The position numbers and the translations under genes are program-made. Below, in pieces: positions 1-8,891 of a stretch of 35,184 nt of DNA (its first letter is position 1; every line of letters begins with the position of its first letter). Source of the DNA: Puniceicoccaceae bacterium (lineage in GTDB: Bacteria; Verrucomicrobiota; Verrucomicrobiia; Opitutales; Coraliomargaritaceae); NCBI GenBank assembly GCA_022448605.1, contig JAKVCM010000018.1, positions 1 through 35,184 of the forward strand, in the 5' to 3' direction. The notes under the pieces are model-generated. The model did no database searches. It worked only from the letters and a program-made list of their open reading frames with translations, and was not told the origin of the DNA.

Positions 1-1
1 C

Positions 2-415
2 TTTGTTTTACTTGAGGCTTACTTCCTAGCAGTCATTCAAGTCTTAGTTTATGCGGGCGCGGTCATGGTGCTTTTTCTTTTCATCATCATGTTGCTCGAT
101 GTGAACAAAGATACCAGCGACCTTTTGAAGGATAAGATGACCCTCGGCGCATCTATTACCGGTTTCACTCTCTTAGTGATCCTGACCGTTTCTGTTTTTG
201 CGGGAGGTCAGCATTTACCTGAAACCGTCTTACTTCCTGTCATGGAAAACCCAACAGGTGAGGGCGTTGGCATCCCATTCACTACCTCGGCTAAATCTTT
301 CGGTTACAGTCTATTCACCAAATACATGCTACCTTTCCAAGTAACTGGTTTTCTCCTGCTCGCAGCCATGATCGGCGTTATCGTAGTTTCGAAAAAACAC
401 TCTGAAAATTCCTAA
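2..415 (+). CDS. nuoJ: NADH-quinone oxidoreductase subunit J (5' partial)
   Basis: Membrane-arm subunit of proton-pumping complex I, in the inner membrane. The reading frame is open from base 2 and the first visible residues (EAYFLAVIQVLVYAGAVMVL) are the conserved NuoJ core helix containing the region that becomes a pi-bulge in complex I structures. An internal ATG at 65 is therefore not the start; the true start lies before the window. About 137 residues are visible of a protein that is usually 160-180 long, so the N-terminal one or two helices are missing. Two more membrane segments follow, at about 150-205 and 325-395 in base positions. The stop is 6 bases before nuoK, which fits a single nuo transcript. 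High certainty on identity from the core helix plus the nuoK-L-M-N order downstream. Confidence 0.95.
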   Translation, partial: FVLLEAYFLAVIQVLVYAGAVMVLFLFIIMLLDVNKDTSDLLKDKMTLGASITGFTLLVILTVSVFAGGQHLPETVLLPVMENPTGEGVGIPFTTSAKSFGYSLFTKYMLPFQVTGFLLLAAMIGVIVVSKKHSENS

Positions 416-421
416 TCCTCT

Positions 422-727
422 ATGACTGTCGGTTTAAATGCTTTTATTCTTGTCGCTGGTTTGCTCTTCGCGATCGGTATGTTTGGGGTGATTCTTCGCA
501 AGAATACGCTGGTCATATATATGTCACTTGAGCTCATGCTCAATGGGGTGATTCTCGCACTCGTCGCATTTTCCCGTTATAACGGCACTATGGATGGTAA
601 TCTCTTTGTCTTTTTCATCATTACAGTGGCGGCTGCTGAAGTGGCCCTCGGCCTTGCTATCATAGTTGCGCTCTTCCGGCTGCGACAGTCCGTGATGGTC
701 GATCAACTCACTTCCTTGAGTCGCTAG
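422..727 (+). CDS. nuoK: NADH-quinone oxidoreductase subunit K
   Basis: Small three-helix membrane subunit of complex I that forms part of the proton path between NuoJ/NuoA and NuoN. The product is 101 residues, the usual NuoK length. It shows the family signature [14 protein letters not shown] in helix 2 with the buried conserved glutamate (SLELMLN), and a second membrane glutamate in helix 3 ([17 protein letters not shown]). The ATG at 422 follows nuoJ by 6 bases with no recognisable Shine-Dalgarno sequence, so translational coupling to nuoJ is likely. Only 4 bases separate its stop from nuoL. Confidence 0.97.
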   Translation: MTVGLNAFILVAGLLFAIGMFGVILRKNTLVIYMSLELMLNGVILALVAFSRYNGTMDGNLFVFFIITVAAAEVALGLAIIVALFRLRQSVMVDQLTSLSR

Positions 728-731
728 AAAT

Positions 732-2582
732 ATGACTCCCACTCAGTCACTTCTTGTTGTAATATTTGCACCGTTGCTCTCTGCGGTGCTGATAGCCTTT
801 TTCTGCCGCCAGCGTCATGGCCTTGCCGCAACGATTTCCGTCACCGCCGCAGGTGCGATCTTTGTCTTCAGCCTCATAGCTATCATGACTGTGGGTTCAG
901 ATGAGGTTCACGCCAGTTCTGCTTGGCTACATTTTGGTGACTTTGAGGTCAACAAAGGCTTCTTGTTCGATGACGTCGCCAAGACGATGGTCATCATGGT
1001 GGCCTTTGTAGGTTTCTTGATTCATGTCTTTAGTCTTGGCTACATGGCAGACGATCCTGCGCGAGGACGTTATTTTGGGGGTCTATCGATTTTCATGTTT
1101 TCCATGCTTGGCATCGTATTGGCAGATAATTTGATCATGATTTTCGTCTTTTGGGAACTAGTCGGCTTCAGTTCCTACATGCTGATCGGTCACTACTTGA
1201 ATAGCGATGAGGCTGCGGCTGCATCGAAAAAGGCATTTATCGTCAACCGTATCGGTGATCTTGGTTTCCTCGTTGGTATTGCCTATGCCTACTGGCATTT
1301 CGGCACCACTAACCTAAGCGAAATGGGTGGCTATGTTGCAGGTAATCCTGAATTAGTCAAAGTCTCTATTGTTGCGCTCCTTATGTGCGGTTTCATCGGT
1401 AAGTCCGCTCAGTTTCCTTTACATGTTTGGCTGCCGGATGCGATGGCGGGTCCCACGCCAGTTTCAGCACTGATTCACGCTGCGACCATGGTCGCAGCGG
1501 GTGTTTACTTCCTTATCCGTATTGAATTCCTCTTCCCGCAGGAAGTGCTGACTCTAATCACATGGTTGGGTGCCTCTGTAGCAGTTTACGCCGGCTTCTG
1601 TGCCTACGGGCAGAATGACATCAAGAAAATCCTCGCCTATTCGACGCTGTCGCAACTCGGCTACATGTCGGCGGCATTCGGTCTTGGCTTCCCAGGCGTG
1701 GCGCTCTTCCACTTGATTACCCATGCCTTCTTTAAAGCGCTCCTCTTCCTCGGTGCGGGTTCCGTTATTCACGGCTGCCACCATGAGCAAAATATTTTCA
1801 AGATGGGTGGCCTTTTCAAGAAGATGCCCATTACGGCGATCACTTTCTTGATCGGTACATTAGCGCTCTGTGGTGTTTACGGACTGTCTGGTTTCTTCTC
1901 TAAGGACGCTATCTTGATTGCGGGTGGTCTAGGCAATACGCCAATTTTCTATTTGCTCACATTGGGTGCATTCATGACGGCTGGCTACATGGGCAGGCTA
2001 TTCTGGATCGCCTTTCTAGGTCAGCCCAATTCTGATTGTGCTTCGCACGCTAAAGAGAGTCCACTCACTATGCTGGTGCCTCTCATAATACTCGCATCGC
2101 TTTCTATCGCGGGTGGTTGGATGGGCTATTGGCCTGATTTTCTCGGCGGGCTAATCAAGGATAACCTCGACCACTTGCATCATATGGATCATTATGATGC
2201 CATACACAAGAAGGTGCTGATATTCGGGTCTGCAGCATGGATCGTTGGTCTAGTCGTTTCCTTCTTCTTCTACGGAGCGGGTGCCAAGGAAGATCGCCTC
2301 GAAAAGAGGGCCGCTCCTATTTACGGTTTCCTACGTTCACGCCTTTGGTTCGATGAAGCTTATGACTTTTATGTCGATAAGGTTCAGCAACGCTTTGCGC
2401 TCTTACTCAACTTCATTGACGTTTTTTTAATCAAAGGTGTTCTCGTTCGAGGCAGCGCGGGTATCGTCGGTTTCGTTGGGGTGTGTTCACGCTCGCTTCA
2501 CAATGGCAATCTTCATAGTTACGTTTATTGGTTCTTTGTAGGCCTCATCCTTCTCTGGGCGGTCGCTTCAGGACTTTTATAG
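732..2582 (+). CDS. nuoL: NADH-quinone oxidoreductase subunit L
   Basis: Distal antiporter-like proton-pumping subunit of complex I. At 616 residues it matches the usual NuoL length. Visible family motifs: FVFWELVGFSSYMLIGHY near residues 137-154 (conserved TM5 glutamate), FPLHVWLPDAMAGPTPVSAL with the conserved lysine just before it (GKSAQFP), and YSTLSQLGYM followed by HLITHAFFKALLFLGAGSVIH (proton-channel histidine and lysine). The C-terminal part ends in a hydrophobic segment consistent with the long lateral helix and its final anchor (region around 2330-2580). Start ATG 4 bases after nuoK. No truncation or frameshift. Confidence 0.97.
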   Translation: MTPTQSLLVVIFAPLLSAVLIAFFCRQRHGLAATISVTAAGAIFVFSLIAIMTVGSDEVHASSAWLHFGDFEVNKGFLFDDVAKTMVIMVAFVGFLIHVFSLGYMADDPARGRYFGGLSIFMFSMLGIVLADNLIMIFVFWELVGFSSYMLIGHYLNSDEAAAASKKAFIVNRIGDLGFLVGIAYAYWHFGTTNLSEMGGYVAGNPELVKVSIVALLMCGFIGKSAQFPLHVWLPDAMAGPTPVSALIHAATMVAAGVYFLIRIEFLFPQEVLTLITWLGASVAVYAGFCAYGQNDIKKILAYSTLSQLGYMSAAFGLGFPGVALFHLITHAFFKALLFLGAGSVIHGCHHEQNIFKMGGLFKKMPITAITFLIGTLALCGVYGLSGFFSKDAILIAGGLGNTPIFYLLTLGAFMTAGYMGRLFWIAFLGQPNSDCASHAKESPLTMLVPLIILASLSIAGGWMGYWPDFLGGLIKDNLDHLHHMDHYDAIHKKVLIFGSAAWIVGLVVSFFFYGAGAKEDRLEKRAAPIYGFLRSRLWFDEAYDFYVDKVQQRFALLLNFIDVFLIKGVLVRGSAGIVGFVGVCSRSLHNGNLHSYVYWFFVGLILLWAVASGLL

Positions 2583-2600
2583 TATAAAATTTAGTTCTTA

Positions 2601-4190
2601 ATGGGTAACCTAGAGACAAGTTCACTCTTTCTCCTCGTATCGATCCTTGTGCCGATTCTCGCGGGCCTTGTGCTTCTCTGCAGTTCACGTTCTAGCGTGA
2701 ATTCGATTCGTGCTCTGAGCGTCTTCGGTTTCGGCTGTCCATTGATGGTCGGCATCATGCTTTACGGCCTTTTTGATCCGTCACTGGCGGGTGAATATAA
2801 TTTCGAGCTACGTTTACCGACGGGGCTGGAAAGTATCGGGATCTACTTACACCTGGGTTTGAACGGTATTTCAATGCCGCTCTTTCTACTGGCAGGTATG
2901 GTCGGTCTTGCAGCTGGACTTTACGCCATGAATTCTAAGGCCGAGCGACTGCATCTCTACCTTGCACTGCTCCTGTTTATGCTTGGCGGCCTCATGGGCA
3001 CCTTTGCTTCAATCGATGTTTTCTTCTTTTACTTCTTTCACGAGTTTGCTCTCATCCCGACATTCTTGATGATCGGTATTTGGGGGCGCGCGGGTCGTCG
3101 TATTGCTGCCATTGAGATGACGATTTATCTTACGCTCGGTGCGCTGCTTTCACTACTTGGACTTATCGCGCTCTATGTGCAAAGTGGAGTGGATTCATTT
3201 TCTCTATTGGAGTTGCGTAATTACCTCTCCGCTCATCCACTCACTGAAACGGTGCAGAATAATATCTTTGCGCTACTGCTCTTTGGTTTTGGCATCTTGG
3301 TTTCGCTTTTCCCATTCCACAGCTGGGCGCCTAAGGGCTACGCTGTCGCACCGACGGGTGCGGCCATGCTCCATGCTGGAGTGTTGAAAAAGTTTGGTCT
3401 TTACGGCCTCTTACAAATCGCTGTGCCCTTGCTACCTTCGGGTGCCGAACATTGGTTCCCTTGGATCTTTTGGCTGGCGCTGGGTAACATCATTCTGATC
3501 GGGCTCGTCACAATGGCACAAAAGGACCTTAAGATGATGCTCGGTTACAGCTCGGTCATGCACATGGGCTACGCCTTCCTCGGAATCGCTTGTTTTTCCG
3601 TAGCTGGAGCGGGTGGGGCTATTCTTATGATGGTGGCACACGGATTGTCCGTGGCGCTGCTCTTTATGCTATCGACCTGCGTTTATCATCGCAGCCAGAC
3701 TTTTGATCTTTCCTCAATGGGCGGCCTCGCGACTAAGGCTCCTGTTCTTGCGGGCTTTTTCGTGGCCGCCATGATGGCTAGTATTGGTTTACCTGGTTTT
3801 GGTAACTTCTGGGGTGAGTTCACCATCTTCGTCGCGCTTGCTGAAACGGGTATGACTAAGTGGATCGTAGTACCTGCCGCCATCGGTATCGTCATCTCTG
3901 CGATCTATGGACTGCGTGCTGTTTCCAATATTTTCTTTGGCCAAGCTAAAGAATCTTTCAGAGTGCGCTTAGAAAGCGGTGAGATCACCGATCTACAGTC
4001 CTTCGAGAAATTACCAGCATGCATCTTAATTGGCGGTCTCTTGCTAACAGGTATCTTTCCTCGCATAGTTTCAGATGATGCCAACCGCGAATTGACAGTG
4101 CTTTATTTACAAGAGCAAAGCAATTTACCTATCATTGAATCGTCAAACTTGCCCTCCCAGGCGGACGCTCCCAAGGAGGTGACACACTAA
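2601..4190 (+). CDS. nuoM: NADH-quinone oxidoreductase subunit M
   Basis: Middle antiporter-like proton-pumping subunit of complex I, 529 residues (family usually about 490-530). Key motifs: FFFYFFHEFALIPTFLMIG (TM5 glutamate), FPFHSWAPKGYAVAPTGAAM, LKMMLGYSSVMHMGYAFLG, and GLPGFGNFWGEFTIF (TM12 region, conserved glutamate). The N-terminus is hydrophobic and the C-terminal tail is short and polar. It starts 18 bases after nuoL with no Shine-Dalgarno match, and its last base is the first base of the nuoN ATG (TAATG overlap), so the two are translationally coupled. Confidence 0.97.
   Translation: MGNLETSSLFLLVSILVPILAGLVLLCSSRSSVNSIRALSVFGFGCPLMVGIMLYGLFDPSLAGEYNFELRLPTGLESIGIYLHLGLNGISMPLFLLAGMVGLAAGLYAMNSKAERLHLYLALLLFMLGGLMGTFASIDVFFFYFFHEFALIPTFLMIGIWGRAGRRIAAIEMTIYLTLGALLSLLGLIALYVQSGVDSFSLLELRNYLSAHPLTETVQNNIFALLLFGFGILVSLFPFHSWAPKGYAVAPTGAAMLHAGVLKKFGLYGLLQIAVPLLPSGAEHWFPWIFWLALGNIILIGLVTMAQKDLKMMLGYSSVMHMGYAFLGIACFSVAGAGGAILMMVAHGLSVALLFMLSTCVYHRSQTFDLSSMGGLATKAPVLAGFFVAAMMASIGLPGFGNFWGEFTIFVALAETGMTKWIVVPAAIGIVISAIYGLRAVSNIFFGQAKESFRVRLESGEITDLQSFEKLPACILIGGLLLTGIFPRIVSDDANRELTVLYLQEQSNLPIIESSNLPSQADAPKEVTH
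4173..4182 (+). promoter_or_regulatory. Strong Shine-Dalgarno site of nuoN
   Basis: AAGGAGGTGA lies 7 bases before the nuoN ATG at 4190, inside the last codons of nuoM. It is a full match to the anti-SD core and is the only perfect ribosome binding site I found in the window, where nearly all other starts have none. Confidence 0.85.
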
Positions 4191-5713
4191 TGAACGAACT
4201 TCTCATCGAATTCCTTGGTGGTTTCACTAAGACCAATCAATGGTCAGCCATCCTTCCCGAGATCATGCTCGGTTTAATTGCGCTCGCTCTGCTCGGCGCA
4301 GAGATGGCCTTGCCTAAAAATAAACAGACGCTTATCCCTCATCTTGCGATTCGGGGCCAAGTCATTGTCTTGCTTGTCGTCATCGGATGCATCGTTTGGT
4401 GCAATGTCGGAGAGAGCGAGTATTTCAGTGGTCTGATTGTTCAGAACGACATAACTCAGATAATGCGTGCTTTCTTCCTAGCCAGTTCGATCGTAGTCTC
4501 CTACCTCGGTCAGATTTACCTGAGTAAGCAGTCGCTGCCGAAGACTGAGTTTTACGCTTTAGTTTTAATCATTGCTGCAGCCATGATGCTGCTTGTACAA
4601 AGTGCCAATTTTGTCATGCTTTTCGTCGCCTTGGAAACGGTGACTGTTGCCTTCTACGTGCTCGTTGCCTATTCACGCACCAGTCAATTCTCACTCGAGA
4701 GTGGGCTAAAGTATCTAATCCTAGGTGCGCTCAGCTCTGGCATTCTACTCTTTGGCATCGTCCTTCTTTACGGCATCGCAGGTAACCCTGAGCTTATGGG
4801 TTCAAGTCGCGACGCGCTTAACTATAACGAACTGGCTAACTTCATTACCCTGAATATTAACAATCTGGTTGGTGTGGATAATATGATCGTAAAGATCGGT
4901 ACCTTACTCGTCGTCGCGGGTATCTGTTTCAAAATTGGCGCGGTTCCCTTCCAGATATGGGTGCCCGATGTCTATCAAGGCGCACCCACACCCGTCACTG
5001 CCTACCTCGCAGTCGCTTCCAAAGCGGCTGGGTTTATCGTTTTGATTCAGCTTTTGCACGGTCCATTCATTGCTTTGAAAGAATTCCTTGTGCCTGTGTT
5101 GTCTGTTATCGCGGCGGCTACGATTCTGTTTGGCAATTTAGCTGCGGTGACGCAGCGCAACATCAAGCGCCTCATAGGACTTTCAGGCATTGCACACGCT
5201 GGCTACTTGCTCGTGGGGGTTATCGCTTCACTCTACGTTCCATGGGCAGTTAACGCTGTGATTTTTTACCTCGTTACTTATCTATTGGCCTCATTCGCCG
5301 TATTCGGAGTGATGTCGCTCGTAGCGGATGCCGACGATGCCAACCAAGAGCTTGATCACTACGAAAATTTCGCCCGCAAGCGTCCTTTCCTTGGTGGCGT
5401 CTTGGTCTGTGGTCTCGGTTCCCTTGCGGGTATCCCGCCACTTGGTGGATTTATTGGTAAACTCTTTCTTTTTGTCGCCGCCTTCCAGGCTGGCCTCTAC
5501 GGACTCTTGGGTATCTCGGTGCTTGGTGTGGTCATTTCGATCTACTATTACTTTGGCTGGATCCGCGAATGCTATTTTTCTGCATCCTCAACCGAAATGT
5601 TAGAAGACGCCACTAACAGCGCCTCACAAGCTGACCTTATATTACTTGGTGGTATGGTCGTCGCTACCCTAGCGATCGGTTTCCTGCCTGCAGTATTGCC
5701 GATTATACGATAG
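4190..5713 (+). CDS. nuoN: NADH-quinone oxidoreductase subunit N
   Basis: Proximal antiporter-like proton-pumping subunit of complex I, 507 residues (E. coli NuoN is about 485). Motifs: VMLFVALETVTVAFYVLVAY (TM5 glutamate), VPFQIWVPDVYQGAPTPVTA, IKRLIGLSGIAHAGYLLVG, and IPPLGGFIGKLFLF. The ATG overlaps the nuoM stop by one base and is preceded by a perfect AAGGAGGTGA. It is the last gene of the nuo operon in this order; the next gene is 77 bases away and unrelated. Fourteen or so membrane helices are apparent from the hydrophobic blocks. No anomaly seen. Confidence 0.97.
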   Translation: MNELLIEFLGGFTKTNQWSAILPEIMLGLIALALLGAEMALPKNKQTLIPHLAIRGQVIVLLVVIGCIVWCNVGESEYFSGLIVQNDITQIMRAFFLASSIVVSYLGQIYLSKQSLPKTEFYALVLIIAAAMMLLVQSANFVMLFVALETVTVAFYVLVAYSRTSQFSLESGLKYLILGALSSGILLFGIVLLYGIAGNPELMGSSRDALNYNELANFITLNINNLVGVDNMIVKIGTLLVVAGICFKIGAVPFQIWVPDVYQGAPTPVTAYLAVASKAAGFIVLIQLLHGPFIALKEFLVPVLSVIAAATILFGNLAAVTQRNIKRLIGLSGIAHAGYLLVGVIASLYVPWAVNAVIFYLVTYLLASFAVFGVMSLVADADDANQELDHYENFARKRPFLGGVLVCGLGSLAGIPPLGGFIGKLFLFVAAFQAGLYGLLGISVLGVVISIYYYFGWIRECYFSASSTEMLEDATNSASQADLILLGGMVVATLAIGFLPAVLPIIR

Positions 5714-5790
5714 GTTTCTATCAGTTCGAGCGCATTGACACATAAACCCTGTATGTTTCGGTTCTAACCTTTGTGGTCTGATTAATAAAA

Positions 5791-6267
5791 ATGCGCTACC
5801 TCCTAATCGATGCCTATAATGTGATTTGTGCTACTGATTCATTGCGTGAGATCATGCAGGGAAAGCTCGACACCGCGCGTGATCAATTGGCCGAGATTGT
5901 TCGTAGTATTCATGATGCCGAGGCAGTGCATGTCGCCCTTGTGCTCGATAGCCGCAAGGACAAACTAGAGGTTGAGCGCCCCTACAAAGTAAAGACTTTC
6001 GAATACCTCTACGCGCCTGCCGCCTTATCCGCTGATGGAGTGATCGAGCGCATGGTTGCCCGCGTAAAAAATCCCCAGGATACAACTGTAGTTAGTAATG
6101 ATCGAATGGTCAGAGAGTCCGTTCGGGCGAATGGGGCCATTGCCTTACGCCCTGAAGACCTCTTCGAATGGGCTAGTGGATGCGAATCCCGGCTAGTTCA
6201 AGATACCCGCCGAAGAAATGCCGCTGATGCCAAGGATTTTAAAAACGGAATAGATTTAGATTTGTAG
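5791..6267 (+). CDS. YacP-like NYN domain ribonuclease
   Basis: A 158-residue single-domain protein of the YacP/Rae1 NYN family, PIN-like metal-dependent RNases. The N-terminus MRYLLIDAYNVI holds the first metal-binding aspartate in the family's (V/I)DGYN-type motif, here with alanine for glycine. SADGVIERM (about residues 75-85) and VVSNDRMVRE (about 97-106) supply the further acidic residues and the SND motif typical of this group. In Bacillus the homologue Rae1 is a ribosome-associated endonuclease; whether this protein is so used is inference. It stands alone between nuoN and a convergent beta-CASP nuclease, two RNA-processing-type genes sharing a terminator-like hairpin. Confidence 0.85.
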   Translation: MRYLLIDAYNVICATDSLREIMQGKLDTARDQLAEIVRSIHDAEAVHVALVLDSRKDKLEVERPYKVKTFEYLYAPAALSADGVIERMVARVKNPQDTTVVSNDRMVRESVRANGAIALRPEDLFEWASGCESRLVQDTRRRNAADAKDFKNGIDLDL

Positions 6268-6274
6268 CTAAAGT

Positions 6275-6301
6275 GTATGCGCGCCGTTAGGCTTCGCATA
6301 C
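6275..6301. terminator. Stem-loop between convergent genes
   Basis: Arms GTATGCG (6275-6281) and CGCATAC (6295-6301) are perfect complements, with an inner GCC/GGC stem around a GTTA loop. It lies 8 bases after the NYN gene stop and 11 bases beyond the stop of the opposing MBL gene. There is no U-tract on either strand, so bidirectional termination or 3'-end protection is inferred from structure and position. Confidence 0.5.
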
Positions 6302-6311
6302 CTTGCTGGAG

Positions 6312-7673
6312 CTAGATATCGTATTCGAACAGTGGTTTTGGGTCGATTACCTTCCTGTTGTGGAGACGCTCCTTAAGTTGAGCCTGAAACCAATCGCGTG
6401 CGTCTTGATCGCCGTGGGTTAAGATGATTGCACGGGCTTCTGTTTGCTCGGCATATTCGAGTAGTTCGCTGCGGTCAGCATGGCCGCTGAGGTCGAACTG
6501 ATCGATGCTGGCACGGATTGGTGCGTTGTAGTCGAGCGCATCGAAAAAGAAGGTCGTTTCTTCGTCGTGAGATCCCAGCAGCTGCCCTCCTGGTGTGTCG
6601 GGGTCGCAGTAGCCGACGAAGCAGAGGCCATTGTTTGAATGGGGCAGGAGCGAGGCAGCAATCTTGTAAGAGGGGGTGTGCTCAACCATCATACCACTAC
6701 TCACGAGGTAAATGCCCTTGCGAGGAAGATCGCGTCCCGGACGCATGTTGAGGTCGACGGAGCGGACATCCATCTTTTCCAGCATTCTAATATCAAAATC
6801 GATTAAGTTAGTTTGCTTGCGAATTTTATCGAAGTACTCGCAGACCGCCATGCCGAGCCCTGCGGCGTGAATGGGTGACTTTGGCAAGCGGCCATCCTTG
6901 CGTGCTTCGTAAATTATTTTAAAGAGCTCCTGCATGCGTCCAAGCGCAAATACAGGTATTAAGCAGCTACCGCCGCGCTCCAGGATCGCAGCAATTTGTT
7001 CGATTAGTTGATCGACTTCGGACGCACGGGTCTTGCCCGGCTCGCGACCTTTGACACCGCGGGTTGTCTCGAGGATGAGGGTGTCCAATGGACCCGAAGG
7101 CAGTTGAGCACCTTGGAGGGTGCGTTGAGCGTCGAAGAGGACGTCGCCAGAGAAGACGATGCGTCGATGCTTGTAGATGAATTCGACGGCAGCGGCGCCC
7201 GCTACGTGTCCTGCGGGATGGAGGATTACTTCAATGCGTTCTTTCCCCTTTGTATAGATTTCACTACGTCCAAAACGCTGAATGGTCAGCTGCTTACTAA
7301 ATTGAATGACATCGCGGTGGAGAAAGAGTGGATACTCGGAGATGCCATGCTCCTCTCGCTGACGCTTCATTACGTTGATCGAGTTGCGCAGCATGCGAGG
7401 CGCAAGGGTGACATTAGGCGCGGTGGTGATGACGGGCGTCTTCGGATATTGCGCCGTTACGATGGGCATGGAACCGAGGTGATCGAGGTGGCAGTGCGTC
7501 AGCGCGATAAGGTCGAGGTCTATATTCTCAATAGGCTTGAAGTCAGGCAGAGCATCATAGCCAAGTTTCTTCGGATTGAGCCCAGAATCGATCAAGATAT
7601 TGAAGCTACCGATTTGTACGAACATTGAGTTAGCGCCGATCTCGCCGTGGCGGTTTAGGTCGATTAGCTTCAT
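6312..7673 (-). CDS. Metallo-beta-lactamase fold, beta-CASP RNA-processing exonuclease family
   Basis: A 453-residue protein of the MBL/beta-CASP superfamily (KEGG-type 'mRNA 3'-end processing' relatives of CPSF73). Motif 2 is HCHLDHLG, giving His60-x-His62-x-Asp64-His65. Later metal ligands are in HPAGHVAGAAAVEF (about 152-165) and SGDVLFDAQ (about 175). The beta-CASP cap is marked by LDTLILETTRG, a glycine-rich GGSCLIPVFALGR helix start, YLVSSGMM, and the C-terminal SGHADRSELLEY and ILTHGD motifs. Activity on RNA is known for the family and inferred here; a DNA substrate is also possible. No KH domain is present. The start has no SD and a 12-bp palindrome lies just in front of it. Confidence 0.88.
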   Translation of the reverse strand: MKLIDLNRHGEIGANSMFVQIGSFNILIDSGLNPKKLGYDALPDFKPIENIDLDLIALTHCHLDHLGSMPIVTAQYPKTPVITTAPNVTLAPRMLRNSINVMKRQREEHGISEYPLFLHRDVIQFSKQLTIQRFGRSEIYTKGKERIEVILHPAGHVAGAAAVEFIYKHRRIVFSGDVLFDAQRTLQGAQLPSGPLDTLILETTRGVKGREPGKTRASEVDQLIEQIAAILERGGSCLIPVFALGRMQELFKIIYEARKDGRLPKSPIHAAGLGMAVCEYFDKIRKQTNLIDFDIRMLEKMDVRSVDLNMRPGRDLPRKGIYLVSSGMMVEHTPSYKIAASLLPHSNNGLCFVGYCDPDTPGGQLLGSHDEETTFFFDALDYNAPIRASIDQFDLSGHADRSELLEYAEQTEARAIILTHGDQDARDWFQAQLKERLHNRKVIDPKPLFEYDI

Positions 7674-7677
7674 ATTG

Positions 7678-7689
7678 TGTTCGTGAACA
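7678..7689. promoter_or_regulatory. 12-bp palindrome at the MBL gene start
   Basis: TGTTCGTGAACA is an inverted repeat with 5-base arms and a 2-base centre, ending 4 bases before the MBL start codon. It lies where a repressor or a structured RBS could act. The Verrucomicrobia LexA motif as I recall it is TGTTC-N4-GAACA, so the spacing here is 2 bases too short and I do not call it a LexA box. Confidence 0.25.
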
Positions 7690-7857
7690 TGTTATTTATT
7701 TCAAATTTTGTGATACGGAATTGTGCGTAGGCTCTGCCTTTTTGTGCACTAGGAAAAGCACTAAATGAACGAAATTTGCTCTTACTTGATTTAGAGGCTT
7801 GTGAATTTTATCAATTGCACATCTTGGGTGCGATTGCCCACAATACCGAAGCTCTGA

Positions 7858-8796
7858 ATGGCAAAACTTAACACTGCAACTCGTATTACTTGGATTGGTT
7901 TGCTACTCAATCTGCTCTTAGGCTGTGTTAAAGTCGCGGGCGGTTGGTCCTTGCAGTCTAAGGCGCTTTTGGCGGATGGGGCGCATAGCCTACTGGATTT
8001 ATTGACCGATGTTGCCGTACTAGTCGGGCTATCTTTGGCGAGTAAACCGGAGGATGCTAACCACCTTTATGGCCACCACAAGTTTGCCAGTTTCGCCAAG
8101 CTCTTTGTTGGAGGCATGTTGTTGCTGTTTTCGGTTGGTCTGGTCGTGTCTGCTTTGTTTGACTTCCGGTCGGGGCTGAGTGCCCCTAAGGCGGGGGCTG
8201 CGGTGGTGCTTGCTTTGATTTCGTTGGTATTTAAAGAGGCCCTTTTCTGGTGGACGCGCGGGGTGGCGAAACGATTGAAATCAGATCTATTGATGGCCAA
8301 TGCCTGGCACCACCGAATGGACAGCCTGTCCTCCTTGGGCGTGGCGGTGGCATTGATCGGGGTTTGGCTGGGCGGTAAGAGTTGGGCCTTTCTCGACGAT
8401 GTAGTCACGCTAATTCTAGGCGGCTATTTAATTTTTGAGGCGACTAAGATTTTTCTGCGTGCCTGCTCGGATTTACTTGATGCTGCGCCAGAGCGAGCGA
8501 TCATTGAGGACCTCCGTGAGCATATTTTGCCGACTCCAGGAGCGCTTGCCTATCATGATTTTCGAGTGCGTCGGGTAGGGGATCGTTATGAGGTAGATTT
8601 GCACTTGCAGGTCGATCCCGAGATTCCGGTAGAAGCCGGACATGCTATCGCGCGAACAGTGAAGCGAAGGATGTGTGAAAAACATCCTGAGGTTTCCAAA
8701 ATACTTGTGCATGTGGAACCAGCTAACAAAGAGCATATTATGAATCGAGGGCTTTCTGGGTCTGGTGATTCTGATCTTAAAATATCCAATCATTAA
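7858..8796 (+). CDS. Cation diffusion facilitator (CDF) metal efflux transporter
   Basis: A 312-residue inner membrane metal/proton antiporter of the CDF family. Six hydrophobic segments fill residues 8-205. The transport site residues are visible: His43-x-x-x-Asp47 in helix 2 (LADGAHSLLDLLTD) and His151-x-x-x-Asp155 in helix 5 (AWHHRMDSLSSLG), a composition reported mostly for zinc-type members, so Zn2+ is the first guess. GHHKFASFAKL after helix 2 is the usual YGHxKxE-type loop with serine/alanine in place of the glutamate. The cytoplasmic C-terminal domain (about 205-295) has the HDFRVRRVGDRYEVDLHLQVDP ferredoxin-like pattern. The gene is divergent from the MBL gene, with 184 bases between the starts. 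Confidence 0.92.
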   Translation: MAKLNTATRITWIGLLLNLLLGCVKVAGGWSLQSKALLADGAHSLLDLLTDVAVLVGLSLASKPEDANHLYGHHKFASFAKLFVGGMLLLFSVGLVVSALFDFRSGLSAPKAGAAVVLALISLVFKEALFWWTRGVAKRLKSDLLMANAWHHRMDSLSSLGVAVALIGVWLGGKSWAFLDDVVTLILGGYLIFEATKIFLRACSDLLDAAPERAIIEDLREHILPTPGALAYHDFRVRRVGDRYEVDLHLQVDPEIPVEAGHAIARTVKRRMCEKHPEVSKILVHVEPANKEHIMNRGLSGSGDSDLKISNH

Positions 8797-8891
8797 GAAA
8801 TATAGCTTGTCTGTTCTAGGCTTACAGAATTGAAACGTAGTGCATGACGACCTCTCAATTAGTCATTTGAAGCGACTGTCTTTTTTCCTCC

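Noticed and set aside
7008-7628. 206-residue plus-strand ORF inside the MBL nuclease gene
   Set aside because: It is antisense to a well-supported gene with all MBL motifs, its product shows no known domain, and long shadow frames are expected opposite such genes.
7678-7689. LexA (SOS) box
   Set aside because: The half-sites fit but the spacing is two bases instead of four; no other TGTTC-N4-GAACA was found in the parts I scanned, including upstream of the YdjM-like gene.
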